Shown: positions 49,939-58,275, numbered from the stretch's first letter. The stretch: DNA of 64,000 nt from CAVQCJ01 sp963849365 (GCA_963849365.1 CAWKHA010000001.1:62001-126000); one strand, 5' to 3'. The notes: a model not told the origin generated them from the letters alone. Numbers and translations: made by a program.

Positions 49939-51261
49939 TCAGGCCAGGTCGAGGAAGCGGTCCAGGACCCGCGTGCCGAACTGGAGCGCCTCGACCGGCA
50001 CACGCTCGTCCACTCCGTGGAACATCGCCGCGAAGTTCAGGTCCGGCGGCAGGAGCAGCGGCACGAACCCGATGCACGGGATCCCCAGCGGCCAGAACGC
50101 CTTCGAGTCCGTCCCGCCCGACAATGTGTACGGGACCGGTCGCGCGCCCGGGTCCTCCGCCTGCAGGGCTGCGCACGCAGCGTCGACCAGATGGCCCTCG
50201 AACTTCATCTCCAGCGCGATGTGGTGCTCCACCATCTCGCGCTGGACGTCCGGACCGATCAGCGCGTCGACCTCGGCGAAGAACTCCTCCTCGTACCCCG
50301 GCAGGAAGCGCCCGTCCACCTGCGCCTCGGCGGCGCCCGGGATGACGTTCACCTTGTAGCCCGCGGCCAGCATCGTCGGGCTCACCGTGTTCCGCAGGGT
50401 GGCCCCGACGAGGATCGCCAGCGGGCCCAGCTTGGCGACGACGGTGTCCAGGTCGTCCGGGTCGAGCTCGATGCCGAGAGCGTCGGACAGCTCGGCCAGG
50501 AACCGCCGGACCGTCGGCGTCACCCGGACCGGGAACGTGTGCCGACCGAGCCGGGCCACCGCCTCGCACAGCGCCGTGACCGCGTTGTCGTCGTTGATCA
50601 TCGAGCCGTGGCCGGCCCGTCCCCTGGCGGTCAGCCGCATCCAGGCGAGCCCCTTCTCCGCCGTCTCGATGAGGTACAGCCGGCGGTCCGGTCCGACGGT
50701 GAAGCTGAAGCCGCCGACCTCGCTGATCCCCTCGGAGACCCCGTCGAACAAGTCGCGGCGCTCGTCGACCAGCCGGTACACGCCGTTGCGGCCGCCCGCC
50801 TCCTCGTCGGCCAGGAACGCCAGCACGACGTCACGCTGCGGTCGACGTCCCTCCCGGAGCCGCTGCCGGACCACGGCGAGGGTCATGGCGTCCATGTCCT
50901 TCATGTCCACAGCCCCGCGCCCCCAGACGCAGCCGTCCTGCACCTCGCCGGACAGCGGCGCCACGGTCCAGTCCGCGGCGTTCGCGGGCACGACGTCCAG
51001 GTGCATGTGCATGAGCAGGGCGTCCCGGGTCGGGTCGGTGCCCTCGATCCGCGCGATGACGTTGGTGCGCCGCTCCCCCGTCTCGTACAGCTCGGGCTCC
51101 AGACCGACCTCGGCGAGCTTGGCCGCGACGTACTCGGCGGCCTCCCGCTCGCCCGGACCGCTGCCGTCCCCGAAGTTGGTCGAGTCGATCCGGATGAGCT
51201 CGCTGCACAGGTCGACCACTTCGTCCTGGGCGGTGGCGTGGGGGGTAGCTGGGGCGGTCAC
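49939..51261 (-). CDS. M20-family metallopeptidase/deacetylase
   Basis: Zinc-dependent exopeptidase or amidohydrolase of 440 residues. Ligands are visible in LLMHMHLDVVP (His, Asp), WGRGAVDMKDMDA (bridging Asp), and LADEEAGGRNG (Glu pair). The dimerisation lid occupies about 190-330. The late SGGTDSKAFWPLGIPCIGFV supplies the final zinc His region, though the expected His is not obvious in that string. The following FHGVDERVPVEALQFGTRVL provides it. No signal peptide, so cytosolic. Confidence 0.9.
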   Translation of the reverse strand: MTAPATPHATAQDEVVDLCSELIRIDSTNFGDGSGPGEREAAEYVAAKLAEVGLEPELYETGERRTNVIARIEGTDPTRDALLMHMHLDVVPANAADWTVAPLSGEVQDGCVWGRGAVDMKDMDAMTLAVVRQRLREGRRPQRDVVLAFLADEEAGGRNGVYRLVDERRDLFDGVSEGISEVGGFSFTVGPDRRLYLIETAEKGLAWMRLTARGRAGHGSMINDDNAVTALCEAVARLGRHTFPVRVTPTVRRFLAELSDALGIELDPDDLDTVVAKLGPLAILVGATLRNTVSPTMLAAGYKVNVIPGAAEAQVDGRFLPGYEEEFFAEVDALIGPDVQREMVEHHIALEMKFEGHLVDAACAALQAEDPGARPVPYTLSGGTDSKAFWPLGIPCIGFVPLLLPPDLNFAAMFHGVDERVPVEALQFGTRVLDRFLDLA

Positions 51262-51312
51262 GGGGCCATCCTGCCGTGGGCTCGGCGGTCCGGGAGGAGC
51301 TGCCCGATTTGG

Positions 51313-51318
51313 TAAGGT
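51313..51318 (+). promoter_or_regulatory. -10 box for tRNA-Leu
   Basis: TAAGGT, 31 bases before the mature 5' end of the tRNA. No clear -35 hexamer. Confidence 0.35.
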
Positions 51319-51349
51319 TCCGTGCGCTGTCCGGCCCTGCGCCGGTCGG

Positions 51350-51434
51350 GTCCGAGTGGCGGAATGGCAGACGCGCTAGCTTGAGGTGCTAGTGCCCTTT
51401 ATCGGGCGTGGGGGTTCAAGTCCCCCCTCGGACA
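51350..51434 (+). tRNA. tRNA-Leu (GAG anticodon)
   Basis: An 85-nt class II tRNA. The acceptor stem pairs GTCCGAG with CTCGGAC, followed by discriminator A, with no encoded CCA. The anticodon stem pairs CTAGC with GCTAG around TTGAGGT, giving anticodon GAG. A long variable arm (TGCCCTTTATCGGGCG) marks it as leucine. The T-arm reads GGGGG-TTCAAGT-CCCCC. Its 3' end is the origin of the repeats downstream and the likely attachment site of the following island. Confidence 0.95.
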
Positions 51435-51450
51435 CGAGTTCAAGATCATC
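51426..51450 (+). repeat. tRNA-Leu 3'-end repeat, copy 1 (att-like)
   Basis: Core CCTCGGACAC from the tRNA acceptor end, then eight bases and GATCATC. This is the reference copy for the three downstream degenerate copies. Confidence 0.7.
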
Positions 51451-51469
51451 TGCGTGCATTCGGCGGCGG

Positions 51470-52687
51470 TCAAGACGGTGGCTCTCCGAAGTACATCGCC
51501 CGAGCTGCGGCATCCGCGATGAGGCCATCGGGTCCGCAGGCCCCGAGAAGGGCGAAGCCGCCGAGAGTTGGGTCGTTGACTTTGGCCCGCTCATGCCCTT
51601 CGCGGAGAAGGTCTGCGTTGTCGCCGATCTCCATCTCCAGGACGTTGCACCACAAGTCGTACTGCCTGATGACATCGAAGTAGCGTGCGCGATGCTTCGC
51701 GAACTCCTGGATCGCCCCTGGCCAGTCGTCGCTGGCCAGCAGCAGATCGCTCAGCTCCCGGACGTCGCGAAACACCAGGGACGTCCCGTGGCCCTGAGTG
51801 GGGTCTGGCGATCCAGCGGCGTCGCCGATGAGCACGACATCATTACCGGCGATCCGCGTCGCCCACGTGTCCTGGTTGGAGAAGAACCCGATCGGTCCCT
51901 CCTGCGTGACTTGGTCGAGTGCGCCCTCAGGCATGTAGCCCGCCGCGAAGGCCACGAGAGCGTCGAAGGCGCGGTCGATCCCACGTGCGCGAAGCTGCTC
52001 GTGCGACATCATCAGGTACAACCGAGTCGTCTCGGCCCCCTGGGCGAACCAGTTGACCCCGAACCCCACAGTGCCACCGACGTTGTCGGTGTCGCGGTCT
52101 TCGGTCCGGACACCCGACACCGCTACCCCGCCAAAGCGATGATGCTCGGGGTCCGCAGCGCTTTCACCGCCTGTCCACCGCCGGGCTCTGGACATCTTTC
52201 CGTCCGCGCCGACGATCAACTTGGCATGCACCTCGTCCGCGCGGCCATCCCTCGTCACGGTTACCGTCGCCACCCCGTAGTGCGAGAAGTCGGTCACCTT
52301 CATGGGGCGGCAAACCGTCGCTCCTTGGGACGCGGCCCAGGAATACGCAGCTTCCTGCAACCCGGGATGCGAGAAGCCGATCTCGTTGGCGCCCTCGACG
52401 GAGTCCGTCGCCCAGCGATGCGCCGGCCCCAGCTGTCGTTCCTCGTACAGACCGAGTCCGATGAGCTCCACGCCCCCGGCCTGCTCGAAGAGGGGGCCCA
52501 CCCCGAGTCTGAGAGCCTCCGCCGCACCCCAGGGGTATGTGGCCTCGCCGCGAACTCGGTCCCTGAAGCGCCCTTCCTTCTCGGCGACGAGCACAGCGAC
52601 CCCGGATCGTGCCAGTGAGCCGGCCAGCAGCGAACCGGCGATCCCGCCACCAACGACGACGACATCGAATCTGCTGGCTACTGCCAT
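51470..52687 (-). CDS. FAD-dependent monooxygenase A (geranylgeranyl-reductase/halogenase-like)
   Basis: A 405-residue flavoprotein. FDVVVVGGGIAGSLLAGSLA is the dinucleotide-binding motif, followed by VEKEGR-like AEKEGRFRDRVRGEATYP with the conserved Arg. VVLIGDAAGSPDPTQGHGTS is the GD motif binding FAD ribityl. Its conserved end is DPTLGGFALLGACGPDGLIA. It is roughly half identical by eye to monooxygenase B at 52905-54116. It lies as a single gene between copies 1 and 2 of the tRNA-derived repeat. ATG 52687 follows GGAG. Substrate unknown. Confidence 0.85.
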   Translation of the reverse strand: MAVASRFDVVVVGGGIAGSLLAGSLARSGVAVLVAEKEGRFRDRVRGEATYPWGAAEALRLGVGPLFEQAGGVELIGLGLYEERQLGPAHRWATDSVEGANEIGFSHPGLQEAAYSWAASQGATVCRPMKVTDFSHYGVATVTVTRDGRADEVHAKLIVGADGKMSRARRWTGGESAADPEHHRFGGVAVSGVRTEDRDTDNVGGTVGFGVNWFAQGAETTRLYLMMSHEQLRARGIDRAFDALVAFAAGYMPEGALDQVTQEGPIGFFSNQDTWATRIAGNDVVLIGDAAGSPDPTQGHGTSLVFRDVRELSDLLLASDDWPGAIQEFAKHRARYFDVIRQYDLWCNVLEMEIGDNADLLREGHERAKVNDPTLGGFALLGACGPDGLIADAAARAMYFGEPPS

Positions 52688-52829
52688 GGCCACTCCGCCC
52701 TGACCCCCTGCGCTCGCAGCGAAGTTTTCACCCGGCCCAGGCCTCTGATCAACTACGCCGATCTCCGTGCTATTCATCGGACTGAGTTCGTGCTGGGTCC
52801 AGACCATTCCCAGAGGCGCCATGCGGGGA

Positions 52830-52875
52830 TGCAGTCTGTTGACGTCGGTCCTCGGACACCAGGTTAAAGATCATC
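52830..52875 (+). repeat. tRNA-Leu-derived repeat, copy 2
   Basis: A 31-bp unit TGCAGTCTGTTGACGTCGGT followed by CCTCGGACACC (52830-52860), then GATCATC at 52869-52875. It aligns with the T-arm and acceptor of tRNA-Leu with about 17 of 22 bases matching. Confidence 0.75.
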
Positions 52876-52904
52876 ATCGGACGGACTTCGCCAGGCCCTA
52901 CGTG

Positions 52905-54116
52905 TTAGTCGTTGGTCTCCCCGAAGAAGGCCCGCCGAGCCGCCTCATCGGGAACCAGCCCGTCCGGGCCACGCGCTTCGATCGTGGCGAACCCGCCAAG
53001 GGTGGGGTCGGCCTCGCGCGCCGCCGCGTTCAGCTCGCGACGGCGCTCCGCCTCGGGCCCTTCTTCGGCATCGACGACGGCGCACCACTGGTCATATGCA
53101 CGAAGGACCTCGTAGTACGACTGTCGTCGGCGCGCGAACTCACTCGTCGCGGAATCCCACTGACGGTCCCCGATCAGCAGCTCGCTCAGTGTGCGCACGT
53201 CGTGGAAGAGCAGTGACGTCCCGAGCCCCTGGCTGGGGTCAACAGCGCCGGCCGCGTCGCCAACTAGAACCACGTTGCCTGCGGCAATGCGGCTGGACCA
53301 GATGCAGCTGTTTGGGAAGAACCCGATCGGCCCGGCCTGCTCGACGTCGGCAAGCGTGCCAGCCGGCATGAATCCGGAGGCGAACGCTACGAACGAACCG
53401 AATGCCCGGCTGACCCCGGTCTCACGAACCCGGTCGGCCGTGAGACGGATGTAGACACGGTGCGAATTCGCATCGCGAGGGAGCCAAGCTACGGCCGCCC
53501 CGGGTGTCGGTGCCCAACCGACGGAGCCAGGGTCTGATCGAGCGTGGCTCAGCGCGACACCACCGAATCGATGGTGCTCGGGATCGACGATCGTGTCCGC
53601 GCCGATCCAGCCACGCACAGCCGACCGCTTCCCATCCGCGCCGACAACCAGCCGGGTGCGGTACTGCTGCTCGCGACCGTCTTGCACGACGGTGACCGAG
53701 CTGCTGTCACCGGGCATCAGGCCCGTGGCCTTCGCCGGCCGCAGCACCGTGGCGCCCTGGGACTCGGCCCAGCCGAGGACTGTCTGCTGAAGCTGTGGGT
53801 GCGAGAACGCCACCGCAGGCAGAGCATCGATCGAGAGGGTCTCCCAGCGCAGGGTGTCGGCGCGCTTGCCACCCTCGTAGAAATCGAGCGCAGGCAGCAC
53901 CAGCCTGCCCGCTTTCTCCAGAGGCTCGCCGAGTCCGGCCCGGAGCGCCTCGGAGTATCCCCACGGCCAGGTGACCTCGCCGCGGACCCGATCCCGGAAT
54001 CCCAGCTCCTTCTCGACCACCAGCACACTCATGCCTGCCCTGGCCAAGACGCCGCCAAGCGAGGAACCGGCAAGCCCTCCACCGGCGATCACTACATCGA
54101 AGGACCGGGCGGCCAT
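52905..54116 (-). CDS. FAD-dependent monooxygenase B, paralogue of A
   Basis: A 403-residue flavoprotein with the same architecture: FDVVIAGGGLAGSSLGGVLA, VEKELGFRDRVRGEVTWPWG, VVGADGKRSAVRGWIGADTI and VVLVGDAAGAVDPSQGLGTS. The C-terminal DPTLGGFATIEARGPDGLVP mirrors gene A. It is bounded by repeat copies 2 and 3 in the same layout as gene A, so gene plus repeat looks duplicated as a unit. ATG 54116 is preferred over 54149. Confidence 0.85.
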   Translation of the reverse strand: MAARSFDVVIAGGGLAGSSLGGVLARAGMSVLVVEKELGFRDRVRGEVTWPWGYSEALRAGLGEPLEKAGRLVLPALDFYEGGKRADTLRWETLSIDALPAVAFSHPQLQQTVLGWAESQGATVLRPAKATGLMPGDSSSVTVVQDGREQQYRTRLVVGADGKRSAVRGWIGADTIVDPEHHRFGGVALSHARSDPGSVGWAPTPGAAVAWLPRDANSHRVYIRLTADRVRETGVSRAFGSFVAFASGFMPAGTLADVEQAGPIGFFPNSCIWSSRIAAGNVVLVGDAAGAVDPSQGLGTSLLFHDVRTLSELLIGDRQWDSATSEFARRRQSYYEVLRAYDQWCAVVDAEEGPEAERRRELNAAAREADPTLGGFATIEARGPDGLVPDEAARRAFFGETND

Positions 54117-54204
54117 GCCTGATCCAAGCGCTCTCCTGCGAAGAGTCAAGATCTCGCAGGAGGCTCGGGCCGGGAGGGCCGGTCAGTGAGCCGCCAGGTC
54201 GGGC

Positions 54205-54249
54205 TGCAATCTGTTGACGTCGGTCCTCGGACACCAGCCCACGATCATC
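54205..54249 (+). repeat. tRNA-Leu-derived repeat, copy 3
   Basis: The 31-bp unit at 54205-54235, with one difference (A for G at its fifth position) from copy 2. GATCATC lies at 54243-54249, just before the toxin stop. Confidence 0.75.
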
Positions 54250-54254
54250 CACAG

Positions 54255-54515
54255 CTAACGGTAGGCGTCGCCTCTGTGGGCGACCTTGATAACCGTGACC
54301 GTCACCACCTCGTCGTCAATCCGGTAGATCACCCGGTACTGCCCGCGGCGGGCACCGTGATAGCCGGACAGCTCGCCGAGCAGCGGCTTGCCGACCCGAT
54401 GGGGGTTCTCGGCGAGCGCCCCGTAGATGAACTCGAGAACGGCGGCGGCAACAGCTTCGGGCAGTCGGTTGAGGTCGCGTCGCGCAGATGGAGTCGGGCG
54501 AATATCGAACGTCAC
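54255..54515 (-). CDS. RelE/ParE-family toxin
   Basis: An 86-residue protein: MTFDIRPTPSARRDLNRLPE, GALAENPHRVGKPLLGELSG and YHGARRGQYRVIYRIDDEVV, the usual RelE fold with basic residues and the conserved Tyr-Arg-xx-Tyr. RelE proteins cleave mRNA on the ribosome, while ParE proteins target gyrase. The sequence pattern is closer to RelE. GTG 54515 overlaps the antitoxin stop (GTGA), so the pair is coupled. It lies inside the island between repeats 3 and 4. Confidence 0.9.
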   Translation of the reverse strand: MTFDIRPTPSARRDLNRLPEAVAAAVLEFIYGALAENPHRVGKPLLGELSGYHGARRGQYRVIYRIDDEVVTVTVIKVAHRGDAYR

Positions 54516-54793
54516 CGACGAGCCCGTCGCGCCGCCAAGTCAGCGCGAAGCTCGGCCTCAGTCGCGAACTCTCCACGGGCAGCCTCGGCCTGCGACTCCC
54601 GAATCTCCGCCATGAGTTGCGGGTCGCTGAGGATGTCGAGCGTCTCCTCGAGTGATTCGAGGTCGTCGACAGAGATCAGCACCACGGCGGGACGACCGTT
54701 CTTAGTGATCACGAATCGCTCGTGAGTCTCCTGCGCTGACTGGATGATCTCGCTGAGTCGATTCTTCGCGTCAGCGAGCGACGTGGTGGTCAT
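54512..54793 (-). CDS. Phd/YefM-family antitoxin
   Basis: A 93-residue antitoxin starting MTTTSLADAKNRLSEIIQSA, the Phd/YefM DNA-binding N terminus, with FVITKNGRPAVVLISVDDLE next. The C-terminal helices (EIRESQAEAARGEFATEAEL) wrap the toxin. TAGAAT lies seven bases before ATG 54793, so the operon is leaderless and likely autoregulated by Phd binding nearby. It pairs with the RelE-type toxin. Confidence 0.9.
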   Translation of the reverse strand: MTTTSLADAKNRLSEIIQSAQETHERFVITKNGRPAVVLISVDDLESLEETLDILSDPQLMAEIRESQAEAARGEFATEAELRADLAARRARR

Positions 54794-54800
54794 GGCTATG

Positions 54801-54806
54801 ATTCTA
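54801..54806 (-). promoter_or_regulatory. -10 box of leaderless toxin-antitoxin operon
   Basis: TAGAAT on the minus strand, seven bases before ATG 54793. Confidence 0.55.
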
Positions 54807-54853
54807 GCCAGACTTCCGAACACCTGTCCACGAAGCCAGCCGGCTATGGACGG

Positions 54854-54884
54854 TGCAGTCTGTGGACGTCGGTCCTCGGACACC
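54854..54884 (+). repeat. tRNA-Leu-derived repeat, copy 4
   Basis: The 31-bp unit with GTGG in place of GTTG. The downstream GATCATC is absent, so this may be the far end of the island. Confidence 0.75.
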
Positions 54885-54902
54885 CTTCTGACGCGAAGAT
54901 TC

Positions 54903-55190
54903 ACTGTGCCGCGGCGGTCTGCTGGGGGCTGAGGGTGACGGCGTAGCCCAGTCTTTGGAGCTGCTCGATGGCCCGGTTCTTGGTCTTGTCGGGGTTGCGG
55001 CGGGTGCAAAAGTCGCCGCCGGGTTTCGAGCTAGCCGACGTGGTGCTCACCAAACCGGCCGGTCAGGGCTTCGGTCAGCTCGGGGATCTTGGAGCGCATC
55101 CGCCGCTTGGCCAACTCGGCCAGGGCGGCCGGGTCGCGGTCCGGCGATCAGCGCTTCGAGCACGGCCCGCCCGGAGACCCGGCTGACGGG
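54903..55190 (-). pseudogene. IS110-like transposase remnant
   Basis: Two broken pieces of transposase sequence. The first reads VSGRAVLEALIAG, a frameshift, then DPAALAELAKRRMRSKIPEL and TEALTGRFGEHHVG with a stop, which is typical of IS110/IS116/IS902 transposases. The second reads DFCTRRNPDKTKNRAIEQLQ and RLGYAVTLSPQQTAAAQ with a stop, a transposase-like C terminus whose family I am less sure of. The catalytic DEDD region is missing. There is no intact gene in 54885-55223. Confidence 0.6.
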
Positions 55191-55223
55191 TGGGCGCCTG
55201 CAGCAAGGATGGAGCGAGATTCG

Positions 55224-56924
55224 CTAGCCGATCTCGGCGCGGACAGTGTCGGTGTCCGCCGGTGTCCAGCCGTCTGGCTGGAGCACGGCGACCCAGGCGT
55301 CCACGTACTCCTTCTGGTAAACGTGCCCGTGGCCGTCCGGGACGCCGGTCGAGAAGACCATGTCGGCAGTCACTTGCCAAAACGTCACCCATGGCAGCCA
55401 GTGCATGGCAGGGAGCACGTCGGATCCGGGCGGCTCCCGAAGCCAGTCCGGTTGGTGCAGGAGCAGGTCGCCGGACCACCAGACGATGGGGTCCGAGGCA
55501 TGCTGCAGATAGGCGATACGGGGGCTGTCCCAGGGAGCCGATGGCTGGCCGAGGTCGGCAGGGCTGCCGGCCCATCGTGCGGCACGGCCTTGCTGGTACA
55601 CGGGGAGCACTTCGGGCGAACCCACGTCGCGGTGGTTGACGAGGGACTTCCACAGCTCGGTGAAGTTGGGTGTCCCAGCCAGCACGGCACCGGAGGTACG
55701 TGCGCGCATGTCATCAAGGCTGCTGAACGCGTCCTGGCCGCCGAACGAGCCCAGGCTTTCCCCGTACAGGTACAGCTTGGGCCTGTGGTCGGGTGGTAGC
55801 TGCGACCACGCGTGGTAGATGCCGTCGAAGAGTGCAACGCCGGCCTCTTGCGCCTTCGACTTGTCCACCAGGAACGAGATCCAGCTGGGCAGGTAGGAGT
55901 ACTGCATCGCGGCGATCGCGGTGTCGCCGCCCACGACGTACTCGGCCGCGTCGACGGACGCGGGGTCGACCCAGCCGGTCCCGGTGGTGGTGACGACGAT
56001 GAGGGCCTTGCGGTCGAACCCGCCGGCGCGCTGCAGGTCGCGTACGGCGAGGTCGACCCGGTCGGCGACCGTCGGCGCGGACTGCAGGCCGGCGTACACG
56101 CGGACAGGTTCCATCGCGTTCGGGCGACCGGTCACGCTTTCGATCTGGGCGGCGTCAGGGCCGCGGCCGACGAAGTTGCGTCCCTGACGCCCCAGGGTGT
56201 CCCACGCGATCAGTGACTGGGCGCTGCCGGAACGCTGGGGGACGGTCGGCTGGACAGTGCCGGCGTCCGTGGTGGTGTCCTTGACGCTGAAGGCCGCGTT
56301 GGACACCGCGATGAAGCCGCGGAAGATCACGCCGGTGAGGACGCCGACGACGAGCAGCACCACGGCTGTGACCGCGATCGTGCGGGCCAGCCACAGTGGG
56401 AGTCGGCCGACCGTGTGCCGTAGAACCCAGCCGGTCAGCCGGCGCAGGACCCGGCCGAGTGCCACCAGCCCGACGAACACCAGCACTGCGACGGCCAGGA
56501 TGAGCAGCGAGTCGTACCCTGCGGGCGCGGTCAGGCCCATCAGCTCGTGTAGGTCCGCCTGCCAACGCCAGCCCACCACCAGCACCACGGCCGTGCCGGC
56601 TCCGCCGACAACCATCAGGACCTGCCATGCCCGCCGGTGCACGTCGGCGCTGGGTCGCCAGCGTCCGAACCGGCGAACCGCCCAGCCGAGCGTCTCCCCG
56701 ATGCCGTATCCGAACGCGCCCACGATGCCTGCGACCAGCCCCTGCAGCAGCGGCACCCGAGGCAGCAGCGACGGCGTGAACGAGGACGCCGCGAGCAGCC
56801 AGCCGACCAGCGTGCCGGGCCACCCATAGCGTGGCAGCCGCCCGACGAGGCGCGCCCAGCTACTGTTCGGCCGCCCTGCATCGGCGCGAGGCTGCCCGGC
56901 GGCGGGCTGCTCCGCGACGACCAT
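55224..56924 (-). CDS. membrane-anchored alpha/beta-hydrolase (Abhydrolase_9 family)
   Basis: A 566-residue protein with a membrane N-terminal half (about 25-215, five spans including SLLILAVAVLVFVGLVALGR) and a hydrolase C-terminal half. The nucleophile elbow is LYLYGESLGSFGGQDAFSSL (GxSxG). SDPIVWWSGDLL is the likely acid region and PDGHGHVYQ the catalytic His region. This is the PF10081-type family seen in actinobacteria (compare Rv1069c). Substrate probably a lipid ester. ATG 56924 is used; GTG 56927 precedes it. Confidence 0.85.
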   Translation of the reverse strand: MVVAEQPAAGQPRADAGRPNSSWARLVGRLPRYGWPGTLVGWLLAASSFTPSLLPRVPLLQGLVAGIVGAFGYGIGETLGWAVRRFGRWRPSADVHRRAWQVLMVVGGAGTAVVLVVGWRWQADLHELMGLTAPAGYDSLLILAVAVLVFVGLVALGRVLRRLTGWVLRHTVGRLPLWLARTIAVTAVVLLVVGVLTGVIFRGFIAVSNAAFSVKDTTTDAGTVQPTVPQRSGSAQSLIAWDTLGRQGRNFVGRGPDAAQIESVTGRPNAMEPVRVYAGLQSAPTVADRVDLAVRDLQRAGGFDRKALIVVTTTGTGWVDPASVDAAEYVVGGDTAIAAMQYSYLPSWISFLVDKSKAQEAGVALFDGIYHAWSQLPPDHRPKLYLYGESLGSFGGQDAFSSLDDMRARTSGAVLAGTPNFTELWKSLVNHRDVGSPEVLPVYQQGRAARWAGSPADLGQPSAPWDSPRIAYLQHASDPIVWWSGDLLLHQPDWLREPPGSDVLPAMHWLPWVTFWQVTADMVFSTGVPDGHGHVYQKEYVDAWVAVLQPDGWTPADTDTVRAEIG

Positions 56925-56959
56925 CACAGCTCGTGACCCGATACCGTGCGCACGGGCTC

Positions 56960-57676
56960 ATGGTGCACCAGACCGGACACGAACGGCGTGACCATCCGTT
57001 CAGGCGACGGTTGGCGCGCCCTGCTGCTGCGCTCGCTGGGACCATCGCAGTGCTCGCGGTCTGGAACGTCGGCGTACGGCCTGGCCTCCCCTCGGCATGG
57101 CACCTGCCGGCCGGCTTGCTGGTCGCCGGGCTCACTGTGGGGCTGGGCCTTTGGGCCGGTCTGGGCGCGGCCGGACTGGGCCTCGCGCCTGACCGCCTCG
57201 CGTCCGGCGCCCGGTGGGGCGGCGCTGCGGCCGGGCTGGTCCTGGCAGTCGTGCTCGTCGGCGCCGTGCTGCCGCGCACCTCCGGGTCCTTCGACGTTCC
57301 CCGTGCCCACGTCGGCCTCGGCGACCTGCTGCTGCACGTCCTCGTCATCATCCCGCTGAGCACAGTCATCGTCGAGGAGGTGGCGTTTCGCGGCACGCTG
57401 CTGGGTCTGCTTACGGTCCTCGTCCCGCGCGCTTGGGCGATCGCCGCATGCGCCCTGCTGTTCGGCCTCTGGCACCTGGACGGAATCCTCACCAGCACGC
57501 CCGGAAGCGCAAACCACGTCGCACTCGTAGGGCTCGGCACAGTCGCAGCCACAACTGCGGCCGGGGCTGTCTTCTCCTGGCTGCGACTGCGCTCAGGCAG
57601 TCTGCTCGCACCCATCCTCGCCCACCTGGCCACCGACACAGTCGCGCTCGTCGCGGCCTGGATCACGGTGCACTGA
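56960..57676 (+). CDS. CPBP-family intramembrane metalloprotease
   Basis: A 238-residue membrane protein with about seven spans. The Abi/CPBP motifs are VIVEEVAFRGTLLG (EExxxR), LLFGLWHLDG (FxxxH) and PILAHLATDTVA (HxxxD/N). Such proteases process prenylated or bacteriocin-related substrates, or act in immunity, but the role here is unknown. ATG 56960 is used. A TACCGT box lies 12 bases upstream. It is divergent from the hydrolase gene. Confidence 0.88.
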   Translation: MVHQTGHERRDHPFRRRLARPAAALAGTIAVLAVWNVGVRPGLPSAWHLPAGLLVAGLTVGLGLWAGLGAAGLGLAPDRLASGARWGGAAAGLVLAVVLVGAVLPRTSGSFDVPRAHVGLGDLLLHVLVIIPLSTVIVEEVAFRGTLLGLLTVLVPRAWAIAACALLFGLWHLDGILTSTPGSANHVALVGLGTVAATTAAGAVFSWLRLRSGSLLAPILAHLATDTVALVAAWITVH

Positions 57677-57693
57677 TCCCGGCGTCATCGACG

Positions 57694-58251
57694 TCAGTGC
57701 AGCAAGGACTTGAGCGCGATCATGACGATTCCCAGCAGCCCCGTGCCCACGGTGGATCCGATCCGACGCCAGCCGACCAGACCACCGGATCTGCTGATCT
57801 CCCAACCCACGCCGAGGAGCAGGCCCACGTTCACCACCATCGCGATGCGGACAGCACGCTCCGTCGGCACGGCCAGCACGATCTCCGCAACCAGGACGAT
57901 GACAGGGATGGTGCAGGCCGCGACCAGGGGAAGCCCGTCCCGCACCGCCTCTCGCCGCTCCAGGCGGTCCAGACCGCGCCCGTGCACCGCGCGAGTCGCC
58001 ATCCAGTGCACGTAGGTGTCGGCTACCCAGTACACGGTGAGGGTGCCCACCAGCGCCAGGACGAGGTTGCCGAGCGCGACGGTGTCCGGGGCCGCGCCCA
58101 GCACGGCGCCGGTGACGACCAGGCCGTAAAGATGCGCGGCTCGGCGACGGACCTGGCCACCGGCCGGTAGGGCGCTCGTCGCATCAAAGCTCACGCTGTC
58201 ATCCGAGGCGGCCGCCACAGTCGGATTCTGCCAGTGGATTCGCGCCGCCAT
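57694..58251 (-). CDS. membrane protein of unknown function
   Basis: A 185-residue protein with a soluble N terminus and four to five spans (LVVTGAVLGAAPDTVALGNL, LVLALVGTLTVYWVADTYVH, VAACTIPVIVLVAEIVLAV, IGSTVGTGLLGIVMIALK). The central DTYVHWMATRAVHGRGLDRL carries His residues in a helix. I do not recognise the family. It is divergent from the PPOX gene, which starts 31 bp away. Confidence 0.7.
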   Translation of the reverse strand: MAARIHWQNPTVAAASDDSVSFDATSALPAGGQVRRRAAHLYGLVVTGAVLGAAPDTVALGNLVLALVGTLTVYWVADTYVHWMATRAVHGRGLDRLERREAVRDGLPLVAACTIPVIVLVAEIVLAVPTERAVRIAMVVNVGLLLGVGWEISRSGGLVGWRRIGSTVGTGLLGIVMIALKSLLH

Positions 58252-58269
58252 AGCCCTGCCGATCCGAGC

Positions 58270-58275
58270 TAGCGT
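58270..58275 (+). promoter_or_regulatory. -10 box of leaderless PPOX gene
   Basis: TAGCGT, six bases before ATG 58282. Confidence 0.5.

Noticed and set aside
51435..52850. Integrase or excisionase gene in the tRNA-Leu island
   Set aside because: Both strands of the modules were read. Only the two flavoproteins and the toxin-antitoxin pair give credible proteins.
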